Origin: Nitrospirota bacterium
GTDB lineage: Bacteria > Nitrospirota > JACRHL01
Assembly (NCBI GenBank): GCA_029858285.1
Contig: JAOUFN010000016.1
Coordinates: forward strand, 1-56,905
Direction of reading: 5' to 3'
Length of the DNA: 56,905 nucleotides
The notes beneath the pieces are model-generated. The model did not search any database and was not told the DNA's origin. It was given only the letters and a program-made list of their open reading frames with translations. The position numbers and the translations under genes are program-made. Shown piece by piece: positions 14,514 through 22,533 of this stretch. Positions within the stretch are counted from its first letter, which is position 1. Each line of letters begins with the position of its first letter.

Positions 14514-16715
14514 GTGGCCAAGGCGAAATCGGCAGGCGGTCGGGAGACTCCGCATCCGGGAGGGGGGCGTGGCGCTGACGTGCGCCGCAAATCCGCCACA
14601 CCGCCCGCCGTCCGGGATGCCCCCCCATCGGCTCCCGCCACCGACATTTCCCAGGACATTCTGGCCAGCCTGGAGACCTTCGAGGAAATTGGCGAATCCC
14701 TGCGTGGCACCTCGGAGGTAGCGGAAATCTGCGACCGCGTGGTGCAGGTGCTGAAGGCGCGCATGGGGCTGGAAACCTGCTCCATCATGCTGGTCAACGG
14801 CGACGGGCGTCTGGTCAACGTGGCCGGCACCTCGCCCCGTGGCAAGGGAGCGGCGCCCACCGTGCATCGCAGCTTCCGCCTGGGGGAAGGTATTGCCGGG
14901 TCGGTGGCCGAGAGCGGCGAGGCCATTCTGCTGCCGGATGTGACCGAGGACCCGCGCTTTACCACCGGGCGCACCGCCCCCACCGTGCGTTCCCTGCTGT
15001 GCCTGCCGATCAAGGGCAAGGGGGAAGGGGCACACGGCTCTATCGGGGTGCTCAACCTGAGCCACGGCGAGCCGGGCTTTTTTTCCCATCACCACCGCAC
15101 CGTGTTCGGCATCCTTGCCACCCTCCTTGGCCGTTTGCTCACCGAGGCGCGGCTGGCCCAGGAACTGACCCGCTTCAACCGCGAACTGGAAGAGCAGGTG
15201 GCGGAACGCACCCGCGAGATTCAGGCCTCCCACGCCTATCTGGAACAGTTGCTGGAGCAGGCCACCGACGTGATCCTGACCGTGGACTGGCGCGGTCGGG
15301 TGACCTACGCCAACCCGTGCGTGCGGGTGCTTGGGTATGCGCGGGAAAACCTGATGGGGCAGCCGTTCTCGGTGCTGTGCCCGGCGGGTACCCTGCCGGT
15401 CCCCCTCAAGGACGCCCTGGCCGGGGTGGTTGGGCAGCATGTGGAAATTGTCCTGCAGGCGAAGGACGGCGCCCAGCTCGATACCTGGTGCAGTTTTTCC
15501 CCCCTGGAATCGCCGGACGCGGGGGGGCGCGGCGCGCTGGTGATGATCCGTGACGTGACCCGGGGCAAACGTCTGGAACTGCAGGTGCGACAGATGGAAA
15601 AACTCACCGCCATCGGCACCCTGGTGGCGGGCATCGCCCACGAGATCAACAACAAGCTGGTGCCGATCCTGGTCTACTCCGAACTGCTGCAGCGCGCCGA
15701 ACTGGGGGAACGGGAGATGAAGCTGGTGAAGACGGTGCACAAGTCCGCCGTCAACGCCCGGCACATCATGGATTCGCTGCTGCGCTTCTCGCGCCAGGAG
15801 GCACCGCGCAAGGAGTTGTGTTCCCTCAACGAGGTGGTGCAGGACGTCATCAACATGGTGCAGTTCCGCACCCGCAAGCAGGACGTCACCCTGACCTGCG
15901 AACCGGGGGAGGGAATTCCGCCCCTGTCGATGGACGCCCACCAGATCGCCCAGGTGGTGCTGAACATCGTCAACAACGCCTGCGACGCGGTGGAGGGCAT
16001 GTCCGGCACGGTGTCGGTGACCACGCGCATGGCCGGGGGCGAGGCGCGAATCCTGATTGCCGACAACGGCCCCGGCATCGACCCCAAGGTGCAGGCGCGC
16101 ATTTTTGATCCGTTTTTCACCACCAAGGAGGTGGGCAAGGGCACCGGGCTGGGTTTGTCACTGTGTTACGGCATCGTGCAGGAGCACGGCGGCGGCATCC
16201 GCGTGGAAAGCCGCCCCGGCGCCACGCGTTTCGAGGTCACCCTGCCGGTGGAAAGCGGGCAGGAGGTGGTGCGTGCGCCCCGGCGGGCGCCCGCCATCGC
16301 GGCGCGGCGCGGGCGCTGTCTGGTGGCGGATGGCGACCCCACCCTGCGCGAGGTGCTGGAGCATGTGCTGGCCGGTCACCACGAGGTGGTGCCGGAAACC
16401 ACCGGCAACGGTGTGATCGCCCGGCTGGCGGAGGGGAATTTTTTTGATGTATTGCTGCTGGATTTGAACCTGTCGGAGCGCCCCGGCGAGGAGGTGCTGG
16501 CGTGGATTCACCAACACCGGCCGGAACTGATGGCCCGGGTGGTGCTGATGACCAGTGGCGTGGACGATCTGGAGCGGCTGCGGCAGCGCAACCTGAAGGC
16601 CGGGTGCGTGGTCACCAAGCCGTTCCAGATGGAGGAGGTGCAGCAGGCGGTGGCGGGCATGCTCGCCAGCGGTGAACCGGGAGCGGGAACGCCGGAGGTG
16701 GCGGGGCCGATCTGA
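14514..16715 (+). CDS. Soluble GAF-PAS hybrid histidine kinase with receiver
   Basis: The 733-residue protein lacks membrane spans. After a disordered Pro/Ala-rich start it has a GAF domain (about residues 45-215, with SIMLVNGDGRLVNVAG and LGEGIAGSVAESGEAI) and a coiled segment (ELEEQVAERTREIQ). A PAS domain (about 240-355), HisKA with His376 in AGIAHEINN, and HATPase (VVLNIVNNACDAVEG, DNGPGID, GKGTGLGLS) follow. The C-terminal receiver carries a putative phosphoacceptor Asp650 in LLLDLNLSE and a Lys in VTKPF. The receiver's acidic pocket reads ADGDP, slightly atypical. GTG at 14514 is preferred because AGGATGG precedes it; ATG at 14481 has no ribosome binding site. A pseudoreceiver gene follows closely, so a multi-component relay is likely. 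Confidence 0.9.
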   Translation: MAKAKSAGGRETPHPGGGRGADVRRKSATPPAVRDAPPSAPATDISQDILASLETFEEIGESLRGTSEVAEICDRVVQVLKARMGLETCSIMLVNGDGRLVNVAGTSPRGKGAAPTVHRSFRLGEGIAGSVAESGEAILLPDVTEDPRFTTGRTAPTVRSLLCLPIKGKGEGAHGSIGVLNLSHGEPGFFSHHHRTVFGILATLLGRLLTEARLAQELTRFNRELEEQVAERTREIQASHAYLEQLLEQATDVILTVDWRGRVTYANPCVRVLGYARENLMGQPFSVLCPAGTLPVPLKDALAGVVGQHVEIVLQAKDGAQLDTWCSFSPLESPDAGGRGALVMIRDVTRGKRLELQVRQMEKLTAIGTLVAGIAHEINNKLVPILVYSELLQRAELGEREMKLVKTVHKSAVNARHIMDSLLRFSRQEAPRKELCSLNEVVQDVINMVQFRTRKQDVTLTCEPGEGIPPLSMDAHQIAQVVLNIVNNACDAVEGMSGTVSVTTRMAGGEARILIADNGPGIDPKVQARIFDPFFTTKEVGKGTGLGLSLCYGIVQEHGGGIRVESRPGATRFEVTLPVESGQEVVRAPRRAPAIAARRGRCLVADGDPTLREVLEHVLAGHHEVVPETTGNGVIARLAEGNFFDVLLLDLNLSERPGEEVLAWIHQHRPELMARVVLMTSGVDDLERLRQRNLKAGCVVTKPFQMEEVQQAVAGMLASGEPGAGTPEVAGPI

Positions 16716-16751
16716 GGCCTGGCCAACACGATGCCGTCTGAAGACCGTCGA

Positions 16752-16775
16752 AACGGGCAGTCGAAAGGGCAGTCA
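16752..16775. repeat. Two 12-bp tandem units
   Basis: AACGGGCAGTCG is followed directly by AAAGGGCAGTCA in the leader of the pseudoreceiver gene. It is the shortest of several 12-bp-period arrays in the window. Confidence 0.6.
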
Positions 16776-16793
16776 AGCTGGGGTGAACCGGAT

Positions 16794-17165
16794 ATGAGCA
16801 ATACGCGGGTAGATCGGATCTTGGCGTTGGGCGGCGGAGAGGTGCTGGACAAACTGTCCGCATGTCTGGCCGGTCAGGGCTATGCGGTGCTGCAAGTGGG
16901 CGATTCGTCCCAGGCGCGGCGCATGCTGGAGGCGGGCGACGTGGACGCGGTGGTGGCCACCGCCACCGCCCGCGCACTGCCGGACCTGCTGGCGGAGGAC
17001 GCCACGGGCCGACCGTGGATCGTGCTGGGCCACCCGGAGTCCGGCCCGGTGCCGGAGGGGCGGGTGACGGTGCTGGGCAGCGCTGTTTCCAGCACCCTGC
17101 TGTGCAAGGAACTGGCGCGGCTGCTGGCGGCGGCGCGCTCGCGGGAGCGCCATGCCCAGGTGTAA
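16794..17165 (+). CDS. Degenerate receiver-like protein
   Basis: The 123-residue product has the alternating strand-helix pattern of a CheY-like receiver: RVDRILALGGGEVLDKLSACLAGQGYAVLQVGDSSQARRML, then GDVDAVVATATARALPDLL, then WIVLGHPE. The position of the phosphoacceptor Asp is occupied by a VVATATA sequence with no acidic residue, and the N-terminal acidic pair is missing (ALGGGE). It is therefore probably a pseudoreceiver that works by protein contacts. It follows the hybrid kinase by about 80 bases on the same strand. An upstream in-frame ATG at 16731 would add 21 residues encoded partly by a 12-bp tandem repeat. Family assignment is by fold pattern only. Confidence 0.6.
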   Translation: MSNTRVDRILALGGGEVLDKLSACLAGQGYAVLQVGDSSQARRMLEAGDVDAVVATATARALPDLLAEDATGRPWIVLGHPESGPVPEGRVTVLGSAVSSTLLCKELARLLAAARSRERHAQV

Positions 17166-17286
17166 CGCACCAGGGTACGACGACCGTGCCCGCCACGCCG
17201 GTCGCATGTGCCAGTCCCGTGCGCCGGTTCTGACTGTTCGAAGCCGCTGCGCCGCGTCCGGTTTTCCCGGCGGTGGCCCGCCGCGC

Positions 17287-17736
17287 CTACGGTAATTCCC
17301 ACACAATGGTGAAGGGGATGCGCGCCTGAGCGGGTTCCTCCGCGCCGCGCCGCACCGATGCCAACACGGTCCACTCCCCACCCATGGAAAAATCAACCTC
17401 TGCGGTGTAACTCCCCTTGCCGTCACCGGCGGCGGGAATCCACAGCTCGTCGGTGTTCATGGGCATGCCGTCCATGAAGGCGCGCAGTTTGACCTCGCCG
17501 CCGCTCAGGAGCCGGTCACCGTCCTGCACGCGGAGGGTCAGACGGGTGGGGCCGAGGGCCGCGGGGGACGGATCGCTGCGCACCTCGATGCGGAACGGAC
17601 CCGCCGCCGCGGTCTTGTCCGGCGCCCGGCTACACCCCGGCGCAAGCGCCACCGCCAGCGTTACCACCAGCGCCACCGCCAGCAGTGGGAGAAAAACCCC
17701 GCCCGGCTTACTGGAAGAACGGTTTTGGCGCGGCAC
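17287..17736 (-). CDS. FixH/YtkA-like exported protein
   Basis: The 149-residue protein has one N-terminal hydrophobic segment (VFLPLLAVALVVTLAVALAPGC) that could be a signal anchor or a poor lipoprotein signal. It then has a beta-sandwich domain: PFRIEVRSDPSPAALGPTRLTLRVQDGD, MPMNTDELW and GSYTAEVDFSMGGEWTVLASVRR. The MPM and FSMGGEW signatures are typical of YtkA-like/FixH-like copper-handling domains. The GTG at 17736 is chosen because GGAGGGAA stands 8 bases before it; this start lies 29 bases inside the upstream gene. It is the last gene of a five-gene periplasmic redox operon. A role in metal or cytochrome handling is inferred. Confidence 0.75.
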   Translation of the reverse strand: MPRQNRSSSKPGGVFLPLLAVALVVTLAVALAPGCSRAPDKTAAAGPFRIEVRSDPSPAALGPTRLTLRVQDGDRLLSGGEVKLRAFMDGMPMNTDELWIPAAGDGKGSYTAEVDFSMGGEWTVLASVRRGAEEPAQARIPFTIVWELP

Positions 17737-18559
17737 TGGAGGTTCCCTCCGGCAGGGTGGGTGACGGTTCCGCCTTCTCCGACTCCTCTTCCGGGGGCGC
17801 CGGTGGCGGGGTGGTGTACAGCACCGGCAGCAGGGATTCGATCTGCTCTGCGGACAGCGGTCCGCCCTGTGCCTTGCCGAAGCCGGGCATCTCGGTGCCA
17901 AGGCGTCCGCTGGTGATCATGTCGCGCAGGAACCCGGCGGATTCCGGCGGATAGGCGCCCAGGGCCGGGGCGGTCTTGCCCTGACGCTGGCGACCGTGAC
18001 AGAACCAGCAGGAAGCGTCGTACAGCTCCTGCCCCAGCTTGCCCACGGTGGGGTCCACGTGGCACTCGGCGCATTTGGGGCCGAACAAGGTCTCGCCGAC
18101 CTTGAAGCCCTCGTGCATCGAGGCGTCCACCTGGGCCACCACCTTCAGCTCCAGTTCCGGCTCCTCGCTGTCGTTGGAATGCACGGTGATGACACGGGTC
18201 ACCTCGCCGCTGCGGGCGGCGGAGTCGTAGCTGACGTCGATGAAGCTCTGGCCCCCCGGCGGGATGACGTCCTGGCCCGCCAGCACCGCCGTGCAGCCGC
18301 AGGGGGTGGTGACTTCCGAGATGGCCAGGTCCGCGTCTCCAACGTTGGTGAAATAGAAGCGGTAATCCATCACCTTGCCCTGCACCACGCGCCCGAAGTG
18401 GTGCTCCCGCTCCTGAAATTCCATGCGCGGTCCCGCCCAGGCGGTGGCGGTGGTCAACCAAAGCACACCCCAAAGCACACCGCAAAGTACGCCGCAAAGT
18501 GCGGCGGCGGGCAGCCGCCGCATCGGTTGGCGCGGCTGTAGACTCGCCTGTGGACTCAT
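17708..18559 (-). CDS. DUF1573 / cytochrome c fusion protein
   Basis: The 283-residue protein begins with a signal peptide made unusual by a repeated LCGVLCGVLWGVLW core (residues 21-34), with likely cleavage after TAWA. Residues about 45-145 form a DUF1573 immunoglobulin-like domain (HHFGRVVQGKVMDYRFYFTNVGDADLAI, then TTPCGCT). A C-terminal cytochrome domain has two CxxCH haem motifs, CAECH at 163-167 and CWFCH at 184-188, plus Met residues such as GTEMPGFG that may act as distal ligands. A Pro/Glu-rich tail follows. Its ATG overlaps the stop of the DsbA-like gene (TAATG), so the two are coupled. The fusion of DUF1573 to a cytochrome is notable; the electron partners are unknown. Confidence 0.85.
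   Translation of the reverse strand: MSPQASLQPRQPMRRLPAAALCGVLCGVLWGVLWLTTATAWAGPRMEFQEREHHFGRVVQGKVMDYRFYFTNVGDADLAISEVTTPCGCTAVLAGQDVIPPGGQSFIDVSYDSAARSGEVTRVITVHSNDSEEPELELKVVAQVDASMHEGFKVGETLFGPKCAECHVDPTVGKLGQELYDASCWFCHGRQRQGKTAPALGAYPPESAGFLRDMITSGRLGTEMPGFGKAQGGPLSAEQIESLLPVLYTTPPPAPPEEESEKAEPSPTLPEGTSSAAPKPFFQ
18459..18506. repeat. Four 12-bp tandem units in a signal-peptide coding region
   Basis: Successive units CAAAGCACACCC, CAAAGCACACCG, CAAAGTACGCCG and CAAAGTGCGGCG encode, on the minus strand, the hydrophobic core LCGVLCGVLWGVLW. Changes in copy number would lengthen the signal peptide in steps of four residues. Confidence 0.85.
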
Positions 18560-19281
18560 TAACGGTCCGCCTTCATGGATTCGGCAATGGTCGCCTCGAC
18601 ATTGAGCAGGGAGTAGTCACGGGCGCGGATGTAGTTGTCGAGGACCACGGTGGGGGTGCCGGTGACGCCGCTGGCCTTGGCCTCGCGCTTGCCGTCCTCC
18701 AGTCGCTGGCCCATGGCGTTGTTGTTGTAGTCGCGCTTGAAGACCTCGATGTCCAGCCCCACCTGTTTGGCGATGCCCAGCAAGATGTCGGGCCGCGACA
18801 CGTCCAGGCGGTGCTCCCAGATGGCGGAAAACAGGGCGTCGCGCATGGCGTCGCCCTTGCCCTGCGCGTCGGCCAGATAATAGGCCAGGATCGGCACCGG
18901 CGAGGCCTGGGCGTCCACGATCGGGTATCCCACATAGTTGATGTGCAGCTTGTCGCCGTATTCCTTGCGCAACACCGGCACGATGGTGCTTTCGAACTGG
19001 TGGCAGTGGCTGCAGAAGAAGTCGAAATAGACCGTCATCTGGATGGTGCCCTTCTGGTGGGTGCTCTTGCGCCCCTCCAGCTTGATGTAGGGCGACAGAT
19101 TGGGGTCGGGCTTGGCGATGGCCGCCGGAGGGGTCGCCGGTGTGGAGGTGGCGGCGGGCTTGGCGGGCTTGGCCGGGGCGGGGGAGGGGTCTGCGGCCCA
19201 CACGGCGGCGGGGAACAGGATGCACAGGGCCGCGACGGTTGCAAGGGAACGGGCGAGGGTTCGGGTGACTCGGTTCAGCAT
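18559..19281 (-). CDS. DsbA-like periplasmic thiol-disulfide protein
   Basis: The 240-residue protein has a signal peptide (residues 1-29, ending AVWA) and then an Ala/Pro/Lys-rich linker of about 30 residues (PAPAKPAKPAATS). A thioredoxin-fold domain with an alpha-helical insert follows. The active site is Cys90-Ser-His-Cys93 in FDFFCSHCHQFE, and the cis-proline loop is GVTGTPTVV. This resembles the DsbA/DSBA-thioredoxin and 27-kDa outer-membrane-type family. It likely oxidises or isomerises disulfides, or keeps haem-binding cysteines in order, in the periplasm. It lies 27 bases after the TlpA-like gene and is coupled to the DUF1573-cytochrome gene. Partner proteins such as DsbB are not present in the window. 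Confidence 0.9.
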   Translation of the reverse strand: MLNRVTRTLARSLATVAALCILFPAAVWAADPSPAPAKPAKPAATSTPATPPAAIAKPDPNLSPYIKLEGRKSTHQKGTIQMTVYFDFFCSHCHQFESTIVPVLRKEYGDKLHINYVGYPIVDAQASPVPILAYYLADAQGKGDAMRDALFSAIWEHRLDVSRPDILLGIAKQVGLDIEVFKRDYNNNAMGQRLEDGKREAKASGVTGTPTVVLDNYIRARDYSLLNVEATIAESMKADR

Positions 19282-19308
19282 GGAAAGAGGTCTCCTGTGG
19301 TCGGGGGT

Positions 19309-19929
19309 CTACATGGGGGAGGCGGAAGCGGTGGCTTCCGATGCCAGCAGGGCATTGAACAGGGCCAGGGGTGCGGCACCGTCCCACTCGTGGGCGCCAA
19401 CGGCGCGGCCCAGAATCATGCCATCGGGGCCGATCAGAAAGGTCGAGGGCATGCCGGATACCAGATAGGCGTCTCCTGCGCTGGCCTCGGGGTCGAGCAG
19501 CACCGGCAGCTTCCAGCCGTAGCCCTCGACAAACATGGATACGTGGGCGGCGGGGTCGCGGTCCAGGGAGATTGCCAGCACCACCAGGTTGCGCCCCTGC
19601 ATGTGGTTCGACAGGCGCTCCAGCGAGGGCATCTCCTTGATGCACGGGCGGCACCAGGTGGCCCAGAAATTCAGCACCACCAGCTTGCCGCGATAGTCGG
19701 ACAGGCGCACCAGGCTGCCGTTCAGGGCGGGCAGGGAAAACTCCGGCGCGTCACGGGGCTTGTCCGAAGGGGTCATCCCCGCGGCGGTGTAGAGCTGCCC
19801 GGACACTCCCGGCGCGGCCGCGGCCCAGGCCGGGCCTTCCCCCAGAGGGGTTGCCGCCGCCAGGGCGCCCGCCAGCAGCAGGGTGCCGGCCAGAAGTCGG
19901 CGCAGGCTAGCGGGCATCGGCTTTGGCAT
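19309..19929 (-). CDS. TlpA/ResA-type thioredoxin
   Basis: The 206-residue protein has an N-terminal signal sequence or anchor (RRLLAGTLLLAGALAAATPLG). A redoxin domain follows with the APEFSLPALNGSLVRLSDYRGKLVVLNFWATWC pattern and the active site Cys93-Arg-Pro-Cys96. GMPSTFLIGPDG supplies the cis-proline loop. Such proteins usually reduce apocytochrome c or copper-site cysteines in the periplasm. The start is ambiguous: ATGs at 19929 and 19917 both lie near the stop of the upstream cytochrome gene, with weak ribosome sites. Length and arrangement suggest coupling to that gene. Together with the DsbA-like and cytochrome proteins it forms a coherent periplasmic redox set. Confidence 0.9.
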   Translation of the reverse strand: MPKPMPASLRRLLAGTLLLAGALAAATPLGEGPAWAAAAPGVSGQLYTAAGMTPSDKPRDAPEFSLPALNGSLVRLSDYRGKLVVLNFWATWCRPCIKEMPSLERLSNHMQGRNLVVLAISLDRDPAAHVSMFVEGYGWKLPVLLDPEASAGDAYLVSGMPSTFLIGPDGMILGRAVGAHEWDGAAPLALFNALLASEATASASPM

Positions 19930-20242
19930 GACGTTGCAGGTAGCGGAGGATCTGCTGGTATTCATCGTCGGGAACCTGGGGCACGTTCTGGGAACGGATG
20001 TTCTGCGCCATGCGGCCCACCACCGCCACCCACTGGCCGTAGGTCATGCGCGCCGGGTCCGGCAGGGCGTGACACAGGCTGCAACGGCGCACGTACAACT
20101 GGGCGTCGGCGCTGGTGGCCTCCGGAACCTCAAACGGCTCCATGCAACCCGCCAGCAGCGCCAGGGGCAGGGCGGACAAAAGCCCGAACAGCAGCCGTAT
20201 GGGCCTATCGGACCGCATCATCGCCGGGAGATTATACTGCAT
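19907..20242 (-). CDS. Small lipoprotein cytochrome c
   Basis: The 111-residue product has a hydrophobic stretch ending in the lipobox LLAGC (Cys33), so it is probably membrane-attached. A single haem c motif, Cys54-Ser-Leu-Cys57-His58, follows in YVRRCSLCHALPDPARMTYGQW. Downstream Met residues (for example GRMAQNI) may provide the sixth ligand. It resembles the short cytochromes annotated as diheme-like or sulfite:cytochrome subunits, but no specific partner is clear. It is the first gene of the minus-strand redox operon. A TATAAT box (20231-20236) overlaps the first codons, so the true start may instead be the ATG at 20221, giving a nearly leaderless message. Confidence 0.85.
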   Translation of the reverse strand: MQYNLPAMMRSDRPIRLLFGLLSALPLALLAGCMEPFEVPEATSADAQLYVRRCSLCHALPDPARMTYGQWVAVVGRMAQNIRSQNVPQVPDDEYQQILRYLQRHAKADAR

Positions 20243-20381
20243 CGGGAGGCCATTCGCCCACCCGCAACGGAGACACCGCTTCGGCCGGGGGGTGAACAGC
20301 GCGCCAATCTGTTGACGTGAGGGGCATAAAGTCCCTATCCTGTCAGACCTTTTTGCGGTGGCATTTGACGAGGAGTTTGCC

Positions 20382-21656
20382 GTGTCCGAACGGTCCCAGG
20401 ACGATGTGCAGCCGACACCGCCAGTTCAGCCGGTGCAGGCGGTGCGGGGCGTCAAGGATGTGCTGCCCGACGAGGCCCCCAACTGGCAGTTTTTGGAAAA
20501 AACCTGCCGGGAGTGGTTCGCCCGCTACGGCTTCGACGAAATCCGGGTGCCTATTTTTGAGGCCACCGGGCTGTTCGCCCGCTCCATCGGCGAAGACACC
20601 GATATCGTCGGCAAGGAAATGTACACTTTCGACGACAAGAGCGGGCAGTCCCTGTCCCTGCGTCCCGAAGGCACCGCCGGGGTGATCCGCGCCTACATCC
20701 AGTCGGGCCTGCAGCGGGAGGCGCTGGTGCGCCTGTATTACCAGGGGCCGATGTTCCGGCACGAGCGTCCCCAGGCCGGGCGGTTGCGCCAGTTTCATCA
20801 GATCGGTGCCGAGGTGCTGGGTTCCGAAAGCCCCCTGGCGGACGCCGAGGTACTGGTGCTTACCGCCGACCTGTTCCAGGCCTTGGGCCTCGACGGCCTG
20901 CAACTGGAAATCAACTCCATCGGCTGCCGGGAGTGCCGCCCCCGTTACACGGTGGCCCTGCGCGGTTTTCTGGAGGGGCGTGCCGCCGACCTGTGCGAGA
21001 ACTGCGTGCGGCGTACCGCCACCAACCCGCTGCGGGTACTGGACTGCAAGGTGGAAACCTGCCGCACCCACACCGCCGCCGCCCCGTTCATCCCCGATCA
21101 CCTGTGCGCGGCCTGCGCCGACCACTTTGCGGTAGTGCGCGGCCAGTTGGAGGCCGCCGGGGTGGGGTTTGTGGTGAATCCGCGCATGGTGCGGGGACTG
21201 GATTACTACACCCGGACCGCCTTCGAATGGACCTCCGACCGCCTCGGGGCGCAAAGCACCGTGGCTGCCGGTGGGCGTTACGACCGGCTGGTGGAACAGC
21301 TTGGCGGTCAGGCGCGCCCCGGCATTGGCTTCGCCCTTGGCGTGGAGCGACTGCTGTTGCTGATGGAGACCCGCCCGGCCACGCCGCCGGACCTGTTTGT
21401 GGTGCTGGCGGGGGAGGGTGCGGAAGCTGCCCTTGCCCCGGTGTTACGGGCGGTGCGGGGCGCGGGGCTGAAGGTGGACCGCGCCTACGGCGGGTCGATG
21501 AAAAGCCAGATGAAGCGAGCCGGCAAGAGCGGCGCCCCCCGGTGCCTGATCGCCGGAGACGACGAACTGGCGCGCGGCACGGCGGTGCTGCGCGACATGG
21601 TCGCGCACAGCCAAAGGGAAGTTCCCCTCGCCGAGGTGGTCGCCGCGTTGAAGTAG
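20382..21656 (+). CDS. hisS: Histidine-tRNA ligase
   Basis: The 424-residue class II synthetase charges tRNA-His. Visible features include the N-terminal VRGVKDVLPDEAPNW, motif 1 around YGFDEIRVPIFEATGLFARSIGEDTDIVGKEMYTF, and motif 2 with PEGTAGVIRAY and GPMFRHERPQAGRLRQFHQIG. The HisA histidine-specific motifs appear as RGLDYYTRTAFE and AAGGRYD, and motif 3 as GIGFALGVERL. The C-terminal anticodon-binding domain includes YGGSMKSQMKRA. The GTG at 20382 is chosen because AGGAG lies 6 bases upstream; a GTG at 20358 is also in frame. The gene is divergent from the redox operon and is followed by a long repeat cluster. Confidence 0.96.
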   Translation: MSERSQDDVQPTPPVQPVQAVRGVKDVLPDEAPNWQFLEKTCREWFARYGFDEIRVPIFEATGLFARSIGEDTDIVGKEMYTFDDKSGQSLSLRPEGTAGVIRAYIQSGLQREALVRLYYQGPMFRHERPQAGRLRQFHQIGAEVLGSESPLADAEVLVLTADLFQALGLDGLQLEINSIGCRECRPRYTVALRGFLEGRAADLCENCVRRTATNPLRVLDCKVETCRTHTAAAPFIPDHLCAACADHFAVVRGQLEAAGVGFVVNPRMVRGLDYYTRTAFEWTSDRLGAQSTVAAGGRYDRLVEQLGGQARPGIGFALGVERLLLLMETRPATPPDLFVVLAGEGAEAALAPVLRAVRGAGLKVDRAYGGSMKSQMKRAGKSGAPRCLIAGDDELARGTAVLRDMVAHSQREVPLAEVVAALK

Positions 21657-21734
21657 CCGAGGGGTAACGTGCGCCCCCCGCCCCCACCGCATTGGCGAAG
21701 GCCCTGTCAAGGGCGCAGAAGCGGCGTTCAGCCC

Positions 21735-21880
21735 CTTGCGTTGCCCTTGCGGGGGGCGGAAGAAAAGGCGCGGTCTGGTTCGCGATGAAGCTGGCCGCGC
21801 CATATGTTTTACGCGAATACGCCCGCCGGGGCTCCCCGGCCGCGATGGACGGGGCCGTGACAGGGGGCGCAGAAGGGGCG
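21735..21880. repeat. Short mosaic repeat unit with swapped hairpin
   Basis: This unit reads GCGCGGTCTGGTTCGCGATG, then the AAGCTGGCCGCGCCA module, then TTTTACGCGAATAC. In place of the G6/C6 hairpin it carries GCCGGGG-CT-CCCCGGC, and it is followed by the alternative module GCGATGGACGGGGCCGTGAC. It shows that leader, linker and hairpin modules recombine independently. The remaining bases back to the hisS stop contain no gene. Confidence 0.75.
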
Positions 21881-21945
21881 GCGCCCCCGCACCCCCACGT
21901 CCGGGTTTTCTCCCACGTCGATTCCGGCCCCCCCTATCCCCAGCC

Positions 21946-22300
21946 CTTTCCCCCCCAATGGGGAGGAAAGGGGGGTGCTGTGCGCACGGCACGTGATGCG
22001 GAAAGTGACTGATCGGATTTGTCCCGCGTGGGACCGGCTGGAATAGCCGTCACGTATAGTTTGTCGTCGAACAGTGACACTGGCAGGGGGACGGAAAAAG
22101 CGGAAGAAAAAGGCGCGGTCTGTTTCGCGATGGACGGGGCCGTGACGGGGGTTTTACGCGAATATCGCCGGGGGGCGTCCCCCCCTGGGTTTTACGCGAA
22201 TACCGCTGCGGGCCGTGCCCGCTGCCTGCCGGGGCTCCCCGGTCGCGATGAAGCTGGCCGCGCCACGGGTTTTGCGCGAATACCGCTGCGGGCCGTGCCC
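21946..22300. repeat. Long mosaic repeat, copy B
   Basis: This copy matches window positions 1 to about 297 with roughly five substitutions, for example GGTGGC to AGTGAC near 22073. It then continues with an extra AAGCTGGCCGCGCCACGGG module and a second GCGGGC-CGT-GCCCGC hairpin before running into copy C. The open frame 22019-22348 is repeat sequence and is not supported as a gene. Confidence 0.88.
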
Positions 22301-22533
22301 GCCCCCCCAACGGGGAGGAAAGGGAGGTGCTGTGCGCACGGCACGTGATGCGGAAAGTGACTGATCGGATTTGTCTCGCGTGAGACCGGCTGGAATAGCC
22401 GTCACGTATGGTTTGTCGTCGAACGGTGACACTGGCAGGGGGACAAAAACCGAGGAAAAGACGCGGCCGGATTCGCGATGGACGGGGCCGTGACAGGGGT
22501 TTTACGCGAATATCGCAGCGGGCCGTGCCCGGC
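22301..22533. repeat. Long mosaic repeat, copy C (abuts ihfB stop)
   Basis: This third, more diverged copy lacks the initial CTTTC. It has GTCTC-GCGT-GAGAC where copies A and B have GTCCC-GCGT-GGGAC, a compensatory change in a stem. It ends with the TTTTACGCGAATATCG linker and a GCGGGC-CGT-GCCCGG hairpin directly at the end of ihfB, where it could act as the 3' structure of that transcript on the minus strand. Confidence 0.85.

Noticed and set aside
18459-18506. A CRISPR-like array
   Set aside because: The units are 12 bases long and directly adjacent, without spacers; no cas genes are in the window.
22019-22348. Open frames in the mosaic repeats that read MKLAAPRVFREYRRGASPP-like peptides
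   Set aside because: They recur with each repeat copy in variable frames, lack ribosome sites, and vary by module shuffling, so the repeats are better explained as non-coding.
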